64,000 nucleotides of DNA, taken from contig CAIIXF020000005.1 of assembly GCA_903813345.2 (NCBI GenBank), forward strand, positions 41,085,394 to 41,149,393, written 5' to 3'. Position numbers and translations under genes: made by a program. The stretch comes from Owenia fusiformis. Its lineage: Eukaryota; Annelida; Polychaeta; Sabellida; Oweniidae. Numbering within the stretch: position 1 is the first letter of the stretch; each line of letters begins with the position of its first letter. Under the pieces are notes generated by a model. That model made no database searches. It was given only the letters and a program-made list of their open reading frames with translations, and was not told the DNA's origin. Shown here piece by piece: positions 20,189 to 32,422 of the stretch.

Positions 20189-23100
20189 TTAGTGGTCTAC
20201 ATATACAAATGCAACTTTAGTGAATATAGATACATTAACCAATACATTACAAATAATAAAAACAATAAACAACATTCTGTCAAATGTCATAGCAATGAGC
20301 TGCCATTCTTCCTTAATGTCTTCTGCTCGTGATTTCTCCCTATTCCTTGTTGTGATCTCCTCATGAAGTAAAGCTAGAACACAGTTGATATTCTGCATTT
20401 GATGTCCCAGAGAATCCTGTGAAACTAACATATCCATGTCACCGTTTCTATTGTCATATACTGTGTTTAAACTGCTTGCATGAAATGTTCCATTTTTTTC
20501 AACACCGTCAGTGCCATCTTTTGACTCATTCTGAAAGTACATGAAGGTATTCATTGATTTCAAAATGAATGTTAAGTTAAAAATAATTTCTTACATGTGA
20601 TATAGCAAAAGTCAAGTCCAATATGAGAAAATCAAGATGTTTCTATCAGAAAACTTTAGGAAAATGGCTGCCCTAGCTAAAAAACCTTAAACTTTACAAA
20701 TCAATTCTCAGTATATTTTAAGGGGCCATTAGGCAATGGCAAAGCTTTAATGTCACCATTCCAAAGTCAGGGGCATTGCCAGGATCTAAAAATAGATGAG
20801 GCATCTAATAAGGTGGGGCAAATTAAGGCTTATAGAGTTATAATGCTACCAATTCACTTCAAATCCCCAGTTTCTGGTACAAAAACATCCGAATGAATAC
20901 ACTTCTATAAAATGTTGGTGAGGCATCTGCCCCACCTACCTCATACTTGGATATGCCAATAGAAGTGGTGACATTTTGTTATTATAGCCTTCATTTTTGT
21001 GATCAGCATTCAAAATTCAGTGGTTGGCATTTGTAACAAATTGTTACAATTTTGTAACTAATTGCAGTAAGGGAAATTCACTCACCACTCTGTCCTTGGG
21101 TTTTCTCTTGATATGGAGATAATGTCCTATGTAGTCAAGGAAGATTACTTTCAGCCACTTAGGGGTAGGTTTGCCATGCTCACCCTGGTAGTGGATGTTT
21201 AAGATTAGAACTGTCACAGATGTACACACAGACAGCAGAACTATGGCAGCACCAAAGAATTGAGCTGAAAAAATTATAATCATATTCGGTGGATCAAATA
21301 TATGATGGCGTACAAATGTTATGTACTGTACATTGTACAAATGGTACTGGTTTTAAAAATATATGAACTTTAAAAATTCAGTTGAACTGTCAACTTCATG
21401 TAGATAATGTTATCATTTCCACAAACAACTTAATTACATCTTTTTTGATGTGCTATATCTCATTTAGTTATGTCTTATCACATGCAGTGTCAAAAAGCAA
21501 GTAGCAGTCACATTTTGTGTTTGGGTCACTTGTTGTATATTTTATGTTTATAAATGTTTGTGGCAAAAAATGTTTGTATTTATTTAACCACCCCATCCAA
21601 CAAAACATGTAATTTGATTTATCAAACTTGGCAAATCATTGTAACTATGAATGCACTTATAAAGGGTACACTTGCAAATACCAAATTTCTTCGGCCATAC
21701 AGGGTGGCCAGAAGTGCAGCAATTTTTAGACACTCTGTATATTCATAATAACACTCACCTAACAGAGGTACCACCTCAGAAGTGGGTGGCATGTTCTCAG
21801 ATATGAAGTTCAGGAATACAGTCATCGCCAGGAGCAATGTCACAGCTAAGGAGGCTCTCTCTCCTGACTCTGTTGGCAGACAGAACACAAGGACTGATAT
21901 CAACATAAGGGGAATACAGGGGAAGAGTTGGTTATATAGGTAGAAGTTGGGCTGTCTCCTAACAACCACTGTATACCTTACTTCAACATAAGGATCGGGA
22001 CAACAAGGATAAAGAACCTCCTCACGCTCAACTGGAATCCCCTGTAGATCCCAAACACCATGGATTACAAATGGACCTGAATTACCTTCAGGCTCCCCAT
22101 ATGTTAAATTGATGAATCGAATATCACTTGTCCAAGGCGACAAAACAATGGTACAGTGCTGCTCGTCAAATGGGAAGTTTTCTACATTTATTTTACAGGA
22201 GATCTTACACAGCGATGATGTCAACCAGTATACAGTACCATTGGGGTAGACTTTGGCAGGAGTGTCTGAGAACAATTTCATTGCAGATTTAGAGTCATCC
22301 ACACTGAAATGAAACAAACTTATGTTAAGAATATTGATGATCTGATAAAACAATCAAGTTTAATCTTACTTAATTCTATCATTTATTCATATACGTTTAA
22401 TGCACAGCTGTACATGTAAAATATTTCCACTTTGGAAATGTAGCTAAGATAGTTAGACAGAGACGAGTCAGTAGTGCAGCACAAATATAACCAAGAAACA
22501 TGTATAATTAGAAGAGACAGTCAGCCTCTGGTTGGACATCTTTGATAATACACTAATTAAATATGTTCCTGGATCAATGAGTTCACCTGTAGATGAATTA
22601 ACAGAATAAGTTCTATTCATGTCTTACTTGTTTACTATGGTTATATCTGGTTTCCATATGTCTCTAGATGGCACCTGTATTTCTGCAAGGCCTTCAAACT
22701 TATCTTGGTCCCAGGTCAGGTGCTCGTCTATCCAACTCTAGAATGTAGCAATAAACTTTGGTAAAATCATGGGCTTTCAAAAGAGCCCATGATAAAATAT
22801 AAGCACAAATACAGATGAATATTCACATATATTCAAAGAAATTCCTATTAAATCATAAAAAAACAAAAATACACTCATACATGTGTGAATTTGTGGAAAC
22901 TTAGATGTTATCATGTGCCAGCCCACCCTTTATTGGCTCAGAAGCATTCTAGCCTCAGCTGGAAACATTAGTCAAATATAGTCTTTTATGGCCTAGTCAC
23001 ATAGCCGGGCCGATGAGGTTCCGATGAGCCAGCGATGCAATTTTCACCGAACTCGGCCGGACACCGGCCTGACATCCGTGGCGTTTGTTGCTTAAAACCA

Positions 23101-26100
23101 CATCGGTGGCAGCTCGGTGAAATTTTAACTTCGGAGTTAAATTTCACCGGGCTCTCACCGAGCTCCCTCATCGCAGCCCCATCGTAACCACATCAGAACA
23201 CACGTCAGCCGGTGCACGGCCGAGTATCGGTCGGTGTCCCGTGCATCTGAGACAACCAGAGGACGAGGTTTTTTTAACGGACACCGGCCGAGCTCCGACC
23301 GAGCTCCGGCCGATGTGGGACAGAGCCTTCGAAAGTATAGTACCGGAAGATGTCCGGACGGAGTCCGTTCACGTCACCGAGCTCTGCTTCCGATGAGGAG
23401 AGCTCGGTGGCACCAAAAAAATCCACCGAGCTCTACCGATGCCGGACATCGGCCGGGCTATGTGACTAGGCCATTAGAAGAGATATGCCTGAAATTACCT
23501 AATAATGGCCTATAATACAGTATACTGATCAATGGAGTAAGCCAAAACATAAACCAGTGAATCAATACCATGTGGCATAAGCTGCAACTAATAAGTAATA
23601 CTATACATAAGTAATAATGGGAGCAGTATTGTTCAGAGAGCAATCTCCTTTGGGAGACATGATGGTCCTAATGTTTTTTTTACTTTTACTACTGTCTGTG
23701 AATCTTGGGGCACATCTTTGGATCTTGAGTGGGGGGGGGGGAGCTTTTTGGACAAAACACTCTTGGACTGAAAACTGGGAGAAAAGTCAAGCATTGGTTA
23801 ATGAAAACATAGCCTTTGTTTGTGTGTCTGGTTGTATTAACCAGATTTAAGAAAAGTATTGAGTCCAGCTGTTTCAGGAATATATAACATGTATAAGGTA
23901 TTCTGTTTGGGATAAAAATACATCCAGGCATATTCAGACCTGAATTTATGTTGAGACAATCAAGTCAGTTGCCTCATTCAGATTTTTGCAACAACGTTTT
24001 CTTTAAAATTTGCCTTTTTCTCAAAATGCCTTACAATTCGTTGATCAATCATTGATTTGACATAAAAATTACTTTGTCTCAATAAAATCTGGACACCAGG
24101 TTCAGACCCGATGTCCCTTACAGGTATTTGATAATTGTCAGTGAATGTTGGCTCACTTACCATTCTAACCCACAAACTCATATGTAGAAACTGACTCTTC
24201 TCACTCTGAAAGACAAAACATTTAATGTAATGGTCACATAAACATCTATCCTCATGCTATCAACTGATCAACCTGCATTAAAGGAGCAACAATGACGAAA
24301 GACTATTTGACTACTGTAACTTTTTACAATTTAACAATTTACAATTTTACTTTTGGTTACAATATTCCTTGTCAATTTCATAAAAATCCTTTTATTTACT
24401 TTTTTAAGTTATCTGGAAATAATTCAAGATGGATGTCCTCCTTTTCAATTCTAATGAATTTGGACATTCCTGTATATAAATCTTTAATTACTTCATTTTA
24501 ATTATGTCAGGCTTGCAAGGGAAACATTTGCATGTTTTGAGGAAAAATTAACTCCAACAATTTGCACTCTAGTCTTTGCTGCCTCTTTAATATTCAAACC
24601 CAATTAATTTTTAAATTGGTGGACTTGAAGAAAGATATTCATAGTTGGTACAATATTTCAATTGGAACAATCCATAACAATTCAGAACATACTTTTCCTC
24701 AGTTTTGAAAAGTACAAAAGTATATAAATGTTAGATGTTTGTACCAATTTATTTCAACAAGTAATGAAATATTATTATCATGTAGCATTAAAGACAGGAT
24801 TAGAAATAATACAAAATCACGAATCCAAACACCTAGTTTGAAAATTGATCCATAATCCCAAGGACGTCTATCTCTTGATAATCCCATCGAGGTTTCTCAG
24901 TAATTATGTTGAAATGGCAATTAAGTTTTACCCCCTTAATTGAATACAAGTGTCAATTTCATGTATATTGCTTTTGGCATCTAGAATGTTCATTCTAATG
25001 TCTAAGAGGGCAAGTAGAGTTTAAAAATATAGTTTTTTCACTCAAATATTATTTTTCATGACTGGGAAACCCTTTTGAGACATTTATTGAAAAATGTGAC
25101 TTTTGGAAAAAAAGTTGTTCATCATATAATTTTAAAATTATCAATTTCCCACCATTTTAGAAACAAAAGTTTTCAATTTTTGATCATCAAATACAGGGTG
25201 GTAAAAAAAATGGAAACCCTGAATTTTCCTCATATCTTCGTCATTTTGGGGAATTATTCGCTGAAATTTGACACACATGTACAACATTCAATTTCCTACC
25301 AGCTAACCATATTTCATGACCATCAGATTGGTAGTCACAATGGTACAGCACTTTGAACAAGATGCCCCAGTGTGGCCACCATCGCATTATTGGCAAATCT
25401 GAACAGGTTGTCAATGATCTGACTACATTTTTCAGCAGGTATGGCCTGAATGACATGGATGATCTGCTTTTTGAGGTCTGCAGTTGTCCTGGGGTTATTC
25501 TCGTACACTCTTTTTTGGTGTATCACCACAGGTTGAAGTTAGGTAGGGACATTTTGGATGATAGGTGCAGGTTTGCCGAAAGTGCAATATTGGCCAATGG
25601 AGCATGTTGTTTAAAGTGCTGTAACATTGTGACTATCAATTTGATGGTCATGAAATATGGTAGGCCGGTAGGAAATTGAATGATGTACAAATGTGCTAAA
25701 TATTAGGGAGTAATTTCCTTAAATGACAAAGATATGAGGAAAATGGCAACAGGGTTTCCACTTTTTTTTGACCACCCTGTACAACACTGAATATTGCAAA
25801 ACACATTATTTTTTCAACTTCATTGAATCGATCAGGCAAAAGTCATATTATTTCAACCATTCAATCTCTGATTTTATGCATATTTAAACTTTTAAAGCAT
25901 TTTAGTTTGTGATGTCATGATGATTCCCTGTGATGTCACTCAGTGATGTCACTCTTTCTTATAAATGTACAAATATTTGCTATGTATGCCAAACTTTCAA
26001 AACAAAACAATAATGATTAAATCTAGATTAAACACAAAAAGGTTAGGATATACATTGGTGTGATATGCATTGGTGTAAATTATTACTTAACAAGGTATAT

Positions 26101-26623
26101 GTGTGACATTTAAAATTTTAATTGAAATAAATTCACAATATTTCAAGATCAGTATCTTGAAATCGATTGAAAAGTTTCACATAGCACATTTTGATAACAT
26201 TTGGTACTTTACGTAACATTACACTTATCTAATTATTAAAATTATACAAATACTGTATAACAAAATTACATACCAGTTCTACTATTTGATGAAGGTCTAT
26301 GTTAACTTCAACTTTTACTGGTTGAGACTTCTGAAAAATTGGTCTAACTGATGTCCTGTAACTCTTGAAAAGCTTGTTGAATAAACGCTTCTCTGGGTCA
26401 TTCTTCTTAGGATCTTTTTGCACAGATTGAGAATCTGGAAGAACAGGCATTAGTTGAATTTCAAATAATCTATCAGATTCAAAAGTTTAAAAAATTAATG
26501 TATTTTATATTACATAATTTATCATGTTTAACATAGAAAAAATCTTATATAATCAATACCTGTTAATGTTATAAGCGTCAGAATTCCAGCTATCCAAAAA
26601 AGGAATAAAGCCCTATAATCCAT
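20189..26623 (-). CDS. Nicotinic acetylcholine receptor-type Cys-loop channel subunit
   Basis: Seven exons on the minus strand: 26560-26623 (ATG, signal peptide MDYRALFLFW...), 26274-26434, 24161-24205 (45 nt), 22628-22737, 21759-22303, 21086-21264, 20189-20530. Phases agree and give about 481 aa, plasma-membrane ligand-gated cation channel subunit. Features: HMSLWVRM, WKPDITIVN, Cys-loop CKINVENFPFDEQHC, ligand loop C vicinal cysteines YPCCPDPY (alpha-type subunit), TM1 from about LFPCIPLMLISVLVF, TM2 GERASLAVTLLLAMTVF preceded by Glu as in cation channels, TM3 FFGAAIVLLSV, an intracellular loop of about 100 residues, and TM4 FDRMLFIVFIICNVLVNV. The exon plan (45-nt and 110-nt exons early) is the classic nAChR plan. 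Orthology to a particular alpha subunit cannot be decided here; molluscs and annelids have large expanded families. Confidence 0.92.
22989..23473. mobile_element. GC-rich PIF/Harbinger-like MITE
   Basis: Lies in a receptor intron. It begins TGGCCTAGTCACATAGCC and ends GGCTATGTGACTAGGCCA, flanked by TTA on both sides (22986-22988, 23474-23476). A 3-bp TTA/TAA target is characteristic of PIF/Harbinger. The 485-bp body is far more GC-rich than its surroundings and holds repeated 'gagctc(c/g)g' and 'ggccgatg' motifs; open frames in it are chance. Confidence 0.78.
25194..25779. mobile_element. Tc1/mariner MITE with truncated transposase tail
   Basis: Begins CAGGGTGGTAAAAAAAATGG and ends CATTTTTTTTGACCACCCTG-like complement, flanked by TA on each side (25192-25193, 25780-25781). 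586 bp, terminal repeats of about 55 bp, located in a receptor intron. The centre contains the C-terminal end of a transposase on the minus strand, so it arose by internal deletion of an autonomous copy. Confidence 0.85.
25335..25529 (-). pseudogene. Tc1/mariner transposase C-terminal fragment
   Basis: An open stretch of ~64 residues with RVYENNPRTTADLKKQI and IPAEKCSQIIDNLFR matches the end of Tc1/mariner transposases, where 'NNPRT..ELK..I' and 'IP.E.....M.N...R' precede the stop. The DDE catalytic core is absent, so this cannot mobilise itself. Confidence 0.8.
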
Positions 26624-26778
26624 ATTAATCCACCGAAGATGCTATAATCAAATATTATCCAAAAGTGATCTCTTCATTTATCCCTAGAACATAGTTCTAT
26701 CACATTTGATTTCATTTATATTAATATAATATGTAATCCATACATCTCAGGTATGTTTTCCATAATTTGCAATTGCAA

Positions 26779-26792
26779 ATGCAAATGCAAAT
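26779..26792. promoter_or_regulatory. Overlapping octamer (POU) motifs upstream of the receptor
   Basis: ATGCAAAT occurs twice with a 6-bp overlap step, preceded by a third near-match (AATTGCAAAT), about 155 bp upstream of the receptor ATG. The octamer is the classic POU-domain binding site. Function is inferred from motif and position only. Confidence 0.35.
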
Positions 26793-27299
26793 ATGCCAAG
26801 ATATAAATGATAACAGCATATAGCATGTTCAATTGCCTGTTTATCTATTTCATCAGCCTAATTGAGATGGGCATTTAGGATCTGTATATCTTGAGTTTCA
26901 CTGAGAAGCCCTGTGGTCCAGAGTGCTGGTTTAGGATAATATTAACACAACTGAAGCCAAATGTGGATTACCAGAAATTTCAAATTAGTAGAGATTTACA
27001 GTGGAGATATATCATTGCAAATCATATTGGGAGTGTTATACTAGCCAGAAAGTACTGAAAATCTAAAAAAAATCACATGCAAGATATTTTCTTGAATTTA
27101 TGTTTCATTTCACTGTAACCTAAATCGTAAAACAAAAAATACCGGTTGTCTTCACAAAATTGCTTGTTGTTTTTAGAGACTTCTCAACTTTTCCATGTTA
27201 AAGGTCTAAGTGCAGTATGGCAAGTGGTTTTAGACGGTCATATCTTTCACCCTTTCTGGGCATAAATACAGTGTTTTTTTTATTAAAACAACATGTTTT

Positions 27300-27413
27300 C
27301 TTTCAAGTGAAGTCCCCATGATGATAAAAATATACCAACCGCCAACCACCAACCGCCGTCAAAAAAACAGAGACCACATCAATATGTCACCACTTTTTGG
27401 TGGTGACATAAAA
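27300..27413. repeat. 3' terminal fragment of a repeat ending GGTGGTGACATAAAAAT
   Basis: Contains 'accaaccgccaaccaccaac', 'cagagaccacatcaatatg' and ends with the hairpin TGTCACCAC-TTTTT-GGTGGTGACA followed by TAAAAAT. Similar ends occur at 35085-35239 and at the 3' end of the 43.6-44.7 kb repeat; related internal text recurs at about 5145-5215, 27690-27840, 35800-35890 and 45700-45790. Confidence 0.6.
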
Positions 27414-27929
27414 ATTATTTAATTTTCCTACAAGGTTTCACTTTACACTATTGTATGGTAATCTTTATTTACCTCTTATATTACGACTACCCTAGCTGTC
27501 TATAATACATATAGAAGAAAAATACAAACAGCCACATTATTTTGGATTCAGATTTTAAAATTCTTAATTCTTAAAGATTTAAAGAGTTAATTTGATGAAA
27601 TAAATATATATGTACATTTATATGTTGTACATTTCCAACAACCATTGATGTTTGAACTTAAGAAAGGTTCCAATCATAGGTGGACAATAGATATGAATAG
27701 ACAAGGCATTAACATGCAAAATGTCACCACCTGCCATTTGTTACAGATACTTAACACTGACCTCTGATGCCAAACACCAACCATTTAACACTGACCACAA
27801 GTTGGACAATAACAATATATCACAACTTCTGATGGTTATATAACAAACCACTCCTGTCCTCTTTCTATTGATGTTGAGACTATGGTCCATCCTAGATAAT
27901 GCAATAGGCCTTTCAGACATTTTATCATA

Positions 27930-28625
27930 TATTCCCAAAGGAGTGGTATCGATATGGAGAACTGAATTCAACAATGTTTTTCTCTTAAACCAATCATTGA
28001 AAACATTCTGTAAAAAAACACGGTATGTTATGTAATGTGACTGATTGACAACAATTTAATGCGAAAATTATTTTATATAATTGTTTTTGCTCCTTTCTAC
28101 CAATTCTTGAAAATGAAATAAAATGTCTTTCCGAACCTTGTTGGAACAAAATAGCATATACAACATGTTTTTAGACCTCTCAATATTATAGTTATACAAA
28201 GGAATTTTTGGTTGATTTTAAAAAGTATTCAAAAAATTAAAACAAAATCCTCAAAAATAGATAAAAATCAAGATAAACCCTTTATTTCATTAACAAGATA
28301 CTTTTTTAAAATCAACCAAAATTTCCTTTATACAATTACAATATTGAGAGACCTAAACATGTTGTGTTTATGTCGTTTTGTTCCAATGAGGTTCGGAAAG
28401 ATGTTTCATTTCACTCTGGAAACATGATACCAAGAACAAATGTGTTTTATAAAACAATAGAGATGAAAGTATTTGTATATATTTAAAATTATATCGTTAC
28501 CATTCAAAAGATGACCATTAAATTGACGATGTGTAAAATTTTTAGATTTTTTTTATGACTGGTTTAAGAGCAACGTGTGTTCAAAAAGTTCTCCATATCA
28601 ATACAACTCCTTTGGAAAATATACT
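27930..28625. repeat. ~700-bp foldback with ~300-bp imperfect arms
   Basis: The left arm (27930-28230) and right arm (28300-28625) are diverged inverted copies; matching anchors are CCAAAGGAGT..TATGGAGAACT, 'ctcttaaacca.tcat', 'tctttccgaacc', 'acaacatgttt.tag' and 'ttttggttgattttaaaaa'. The inner ~125 bp match best and the spacer is about 70 bp. No target duplication seen. Confidence 0.7.
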
Positions 28626-30188
28626 GCAATTCCAGTGTATGTCGGATTGCCTCTTTTAAAAGAAAACACCTTCACCAACAAATTGTACAAGAAGTACAAT
28701 AATACTTTTTCTAAGCCAATGTTTCTGTTCTGGTTGCTATAACCTGCTAAAATTGACACTGGAACTATTTAGGTGCAACAGAACGAAAAATACCATGTCC
28801 AAATGAAATGATACTTATTTATGTATTCAACTGGTAGGAGAAATCCTTCAAATGCTAGCAAAAGGCTGCATTTCTTGAAATGCATGAAACAAGATTTTTC
28901 AGAGCCCCCCCCTTTATCTATTGCTTGAGCAGTCTGCTCCAAGTGATAGTATAGGCTGGGATCCCAGATGTGGATCAAAGGGATTGGTCCATAAAAAGTA
29001 TCTGTAAAAAAGTGTCCATTACTTATTGATCACCCCTCGTATATGCAACATACATAACTTGAGACAATTACACAAGTGAGCAGTACTTGTTATCTGCCTC
29101 AGATCAGCAGGTAGGAACATTCTGACTAGGTGTATATTTGTCTTGGAGTAATGTCAGGGGAATAATGAGCAAATAAATACAAACAAACAGTTGCCTTAAT
29201 ACATTCCTGGGATGTATATAGTACATATCCATCCCATAACCAGATATTCACATAATAACTGTGGCCTTCTGCAAGTGAAACATGCTTGTAGATTCTGCAT
29301 CACGAAGATACAGCTGAGTTTAACCATTTGTTAATCGTACCACATGTTTCATTAGCCAATTACCTAATTTTAACCATTTTCTGCACACTGAAAACAACTG
29401 GCAAATAATCAGTAAAGTAAAACCTGTGTTGGTGGAACATCTCTTGAACCTCAAAATAGTGTTCCACCTGAGAAGTGGTATTTATGGAGATGTTCTAATA
29501 ACAAAATGTTTAACTTTAACTTTACAGGTTTTCCTGTATTCAAGGAATGGGCAAAATAAGACAAGGGAATAATGATTTCAGCAAAATGTGATGTCCCGAT
29601 TTATTACCAATTATACATTACATTGTACATGTTTTGCCAGGAGTATTATGTGTGGAACACAACAGGTGTGTTCTTTCTATGAGTGAAGAACTAGATCAAG
29701 TCAATCAATTGGTAAAACCTATAGGGACCTCTATGTGTTATAGAAAGTTTTGTGGGCTCGGTGATCTATGGCATCATGGTCTCAAAAGATAAGTATCCAT
29801 GGTTTTGTATTTAGTTGACACAAATGGGCCTTACCTCATTCAATTCAGAATACAATAACTGGGAGGGATTAAATATGGGTTACATACTGAGAGCCAATAT
29901 ATTTCCCGAGGGACCATGCAAATACTGAAGAAAGTGTTTAACCCATATTCAATTCCCGACCAGGAAATAACCATTCTTTACCATGATATTAATTGATATT
30001 GAAACAGTCTTTTTCCTAATAAACATTGTGGTGTACATTGAACAAAAAAACATTGGAGAATAAAATACAGTCAGTGAATATTCACTACAGGAATGACCAG
30101 GTGAATTATACATTAGATTACATTAGATGATTCAAATTCAATTATATCCCATTGTGTTATTCACCAGGAAGTAATATTATCATGGTAT

Positions 30189-30898
30189 AAAGGAGCACGT
30201 GGGTTATCGCAAACAATTTCAGAAGGTTATATCTTGGATTATGACTATTTTCTGACAATGAAGACAAGTTTATCTTTTAGATCAATTCATTTTCTTAAAG
30301 AAAATTATGCACAGTAATAATAAAGTCAAACAAACTCGGAGATATTTAACTAGCAATCAACCCAGCAACACACTTTTTCAAAGATGTTGACCCCATTTTC
30401 ACCAAAAATCATTTTTTACAATGTTTAATGCATTACTATTCTTTATTTTGATGTATCAAATAGTTCTTGAAAGAAAAACTTAATTGCTTTAAGATAAGTG
30501 TTCCCCATGGTATTTCTCCATTGAAAAATATCATGCTATCCATTGGTTTTAGTTCATTTTGGTCATCCAAATTCAGTATCTTTAAAGTCCCCGGAGCAAT
30601 CAACTTTTCCTTTTAGGATATCAAACACGTCTCAAAGCACATTCTAATTATGCATTCAACAATATAATAAAAGGTTGCATTTTTGATAAAAAATAGGTCA
30701 ACATTTTTAAAAAAGTATGTTGATTGGTCCATTGCCCCTTCAATATCACTTAGGTCTGATTAACTTAATTATCATTATATACTTTTCTTGAAGATAATGA
30801 ATGGCTCTAAAAGATACACTCATGTTCATGATCAGAAAATATTCATAATTAAAGTTAGAATCGTTTTAAATTGTTTGCGATAACCTACGTGCTCCTTT
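30189..30898. mobile_element. 710-bp inverted-repeat element (AAAGGAGCACGT ends)
   Basis: Left end AAAGGAGCACGTGGGTTATC and right end GATAACCTACGTGCTCCTTT are inverted complements extending through GCAAACAATTT (about 31 bp, two mismatches). The interior is AT-rich without coding capacity. No target duplication found. Confidence 0.65.
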
Positions 30899-30941
30899 CA
30901 ATATTCATCAATTGAGGGTAATAATAGAGCACATTTCTTCC

Positions 30942-31012
30942 ACCAGTATAGCTCATTGGTAGAGCACTTTATATATGATGCAGTGGCCTTGGGTTCAATT
31001 CCCAGTTCAGGC
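30942..31012 (+). repeat. tRNA-like (A box and B box) sequence, probably a SINE or tRNA pseudogene
   Basis: TAGCTCATTGGTAGAGC (30949-30965) fits the pol III A box and D arm; GGGTTCAATTCCC (30991-31003) fits the B box and T arm. The acceptor halves do not pair and no good anticodon stem forms, so it is not a working tRNA. Confidence 0.55.
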
Positions 31013-31313
31013 AAGACTAATTTGCTTGTTACATTCAGGATGTTTGAGTGAGCGATTTTGCAACACAATTATGTTTGAAAATTTGATTTTAAACATTGTA
31101 AAATGTTAGATATATAAATTCTTTCTTTCAAAGATGTTTTAAAGTCATCAAGTAGTAGTTATAGTTTTATGTCTATTTGATCTATAAATGAATCTGCAAG
31201 ATAGTACTATGTATGTTAGTATATTGAAGGAGCTAATATCAATTTAGACCCCAATGTTTATTCTGCAAGTTGTAATAATCCATTGGTGCATTAGATAGCA
31301 TCAGTATGTCCTC

Positions 31314-32166
31314 TAGGGTATGGTGTTTAAACTGCTTCTTTATTCGGTACATTAAATATTCCATAAATACCAAATAAAACAAACAATTTACCAAACCTTT
31401 ACCAAATCTATCGAATGTTTTTTATTTTATCGAATGTAATAATCTATACAATTTATATTCGCTAAATAGTTTCACTTGTTCTTTGTGTTGGCATTCACAT
31501 TTGATATTTATACACAGTGTACATGTATTTGTGTGATGCAGCGAATCTATTTGTTTTCCTTAACGCACGTATAATTCAATTAATTATTTGTACATTCGGT
31601 ATTTAAATTATTTATATTCGGTAAATACCGAATGCCACATTCGATAAATTTCGTTATTTTTCGATACTTTACGAGACTTTCAGTCACGTGATATATTTGA
31701 ACGATGTAGAATAGCTGCGCGGCCATTTTGCAAATCTCGAGGCCACGTGACAAATATCGAACAACAACGAAAGTTATCGAATATTACTTTATTGCATTCG
31801 GTAAATAGCAAATTAGCTTTCGGTAAAATGCATTAACTATGTCATAGAAAAATAAATCATTCGGTAAATATAGGCAAACTTATTTTGGTAGGGTTCAAAT
31901 AGAAATTCAATATTGTGCATATAATGTGTTACTCTTAAGGAATACCTTGACAATTTACGCAAAAAAACATATCATTTAGCGAATGAAATATGTAATTTAA
32001 TGCACATAGTATGAAGTGATTGGCTATTTTGAAAACTTAATTTGCTGTAACAAACACATAAACGTTTTTACCGAATGAAAAATGATTTAGCGAATATTAA
32101 TATTTCATATATCGAACATATTTGAATTTAATGAATAAAGAAGCAAAAATAATGCCATACTAGGGT
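31314..32166. repeat. Inverted-repeat element packed with ATTCGGTAAAT-type motifs
   Basis: The ends read 'tagggtatgg...tgcttctttattc' and 'gaataaagaagca...ccatactaggg', inverted to each other with divergence. Inside, variants of TTCGGTAAAT, ATTCGATAAA and TACCGAATG recur on both strands, plus CACGTGA/CCACGTGAC sites near 31684 and 31744 around a GC-rich spot. No coding potential. Confidence 0.55.
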
Positions 32167-32422
32167 TCAGTTAAACATATTTATTCACTAATCAATCACC
32201 ACAAGACTCAACTCATTGAATAATCCATTAGTCAAGTCAAAGCTATATATCTATAAAATCCTGTACTTTTTAGTGTTTTCATCTCATGCAGTAGTATATA
32301 CATCACTGCATTATAATGTAATACTGGCAATTGTCAAAACTGGTGGGAATTCAATTTCTGAAATTGACTGTTGATTCGAGTAGAGCCATATTATGGATGA
32401 AATGTTAACATTGTTTGGCAGT

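Larger units (their letters stand above)
26800..32422. other. 5.6-kb gene-free stretch between receptor and VWDE-like gene
   Basis: No coding exon recognised on either strand. It holds several inverted-repeat elements and a tRNA-like sequence listed separately; the remaining sequence is AT-rich and featureless to me. Confidence 0.5.

Noticed and set aside
20757-20960. Possible decayed MITE ('ggggcattgccaggat')
   Set aside because: The ends do not pair convincingly and no flanking duplication is visible.
23234-23515. Plus-strand open frame with Arg/Pro-rich product
   Set aside because: It lies in the GC-rich Harbinger-like MITE; GC-rich non-coding DNA has few stops.
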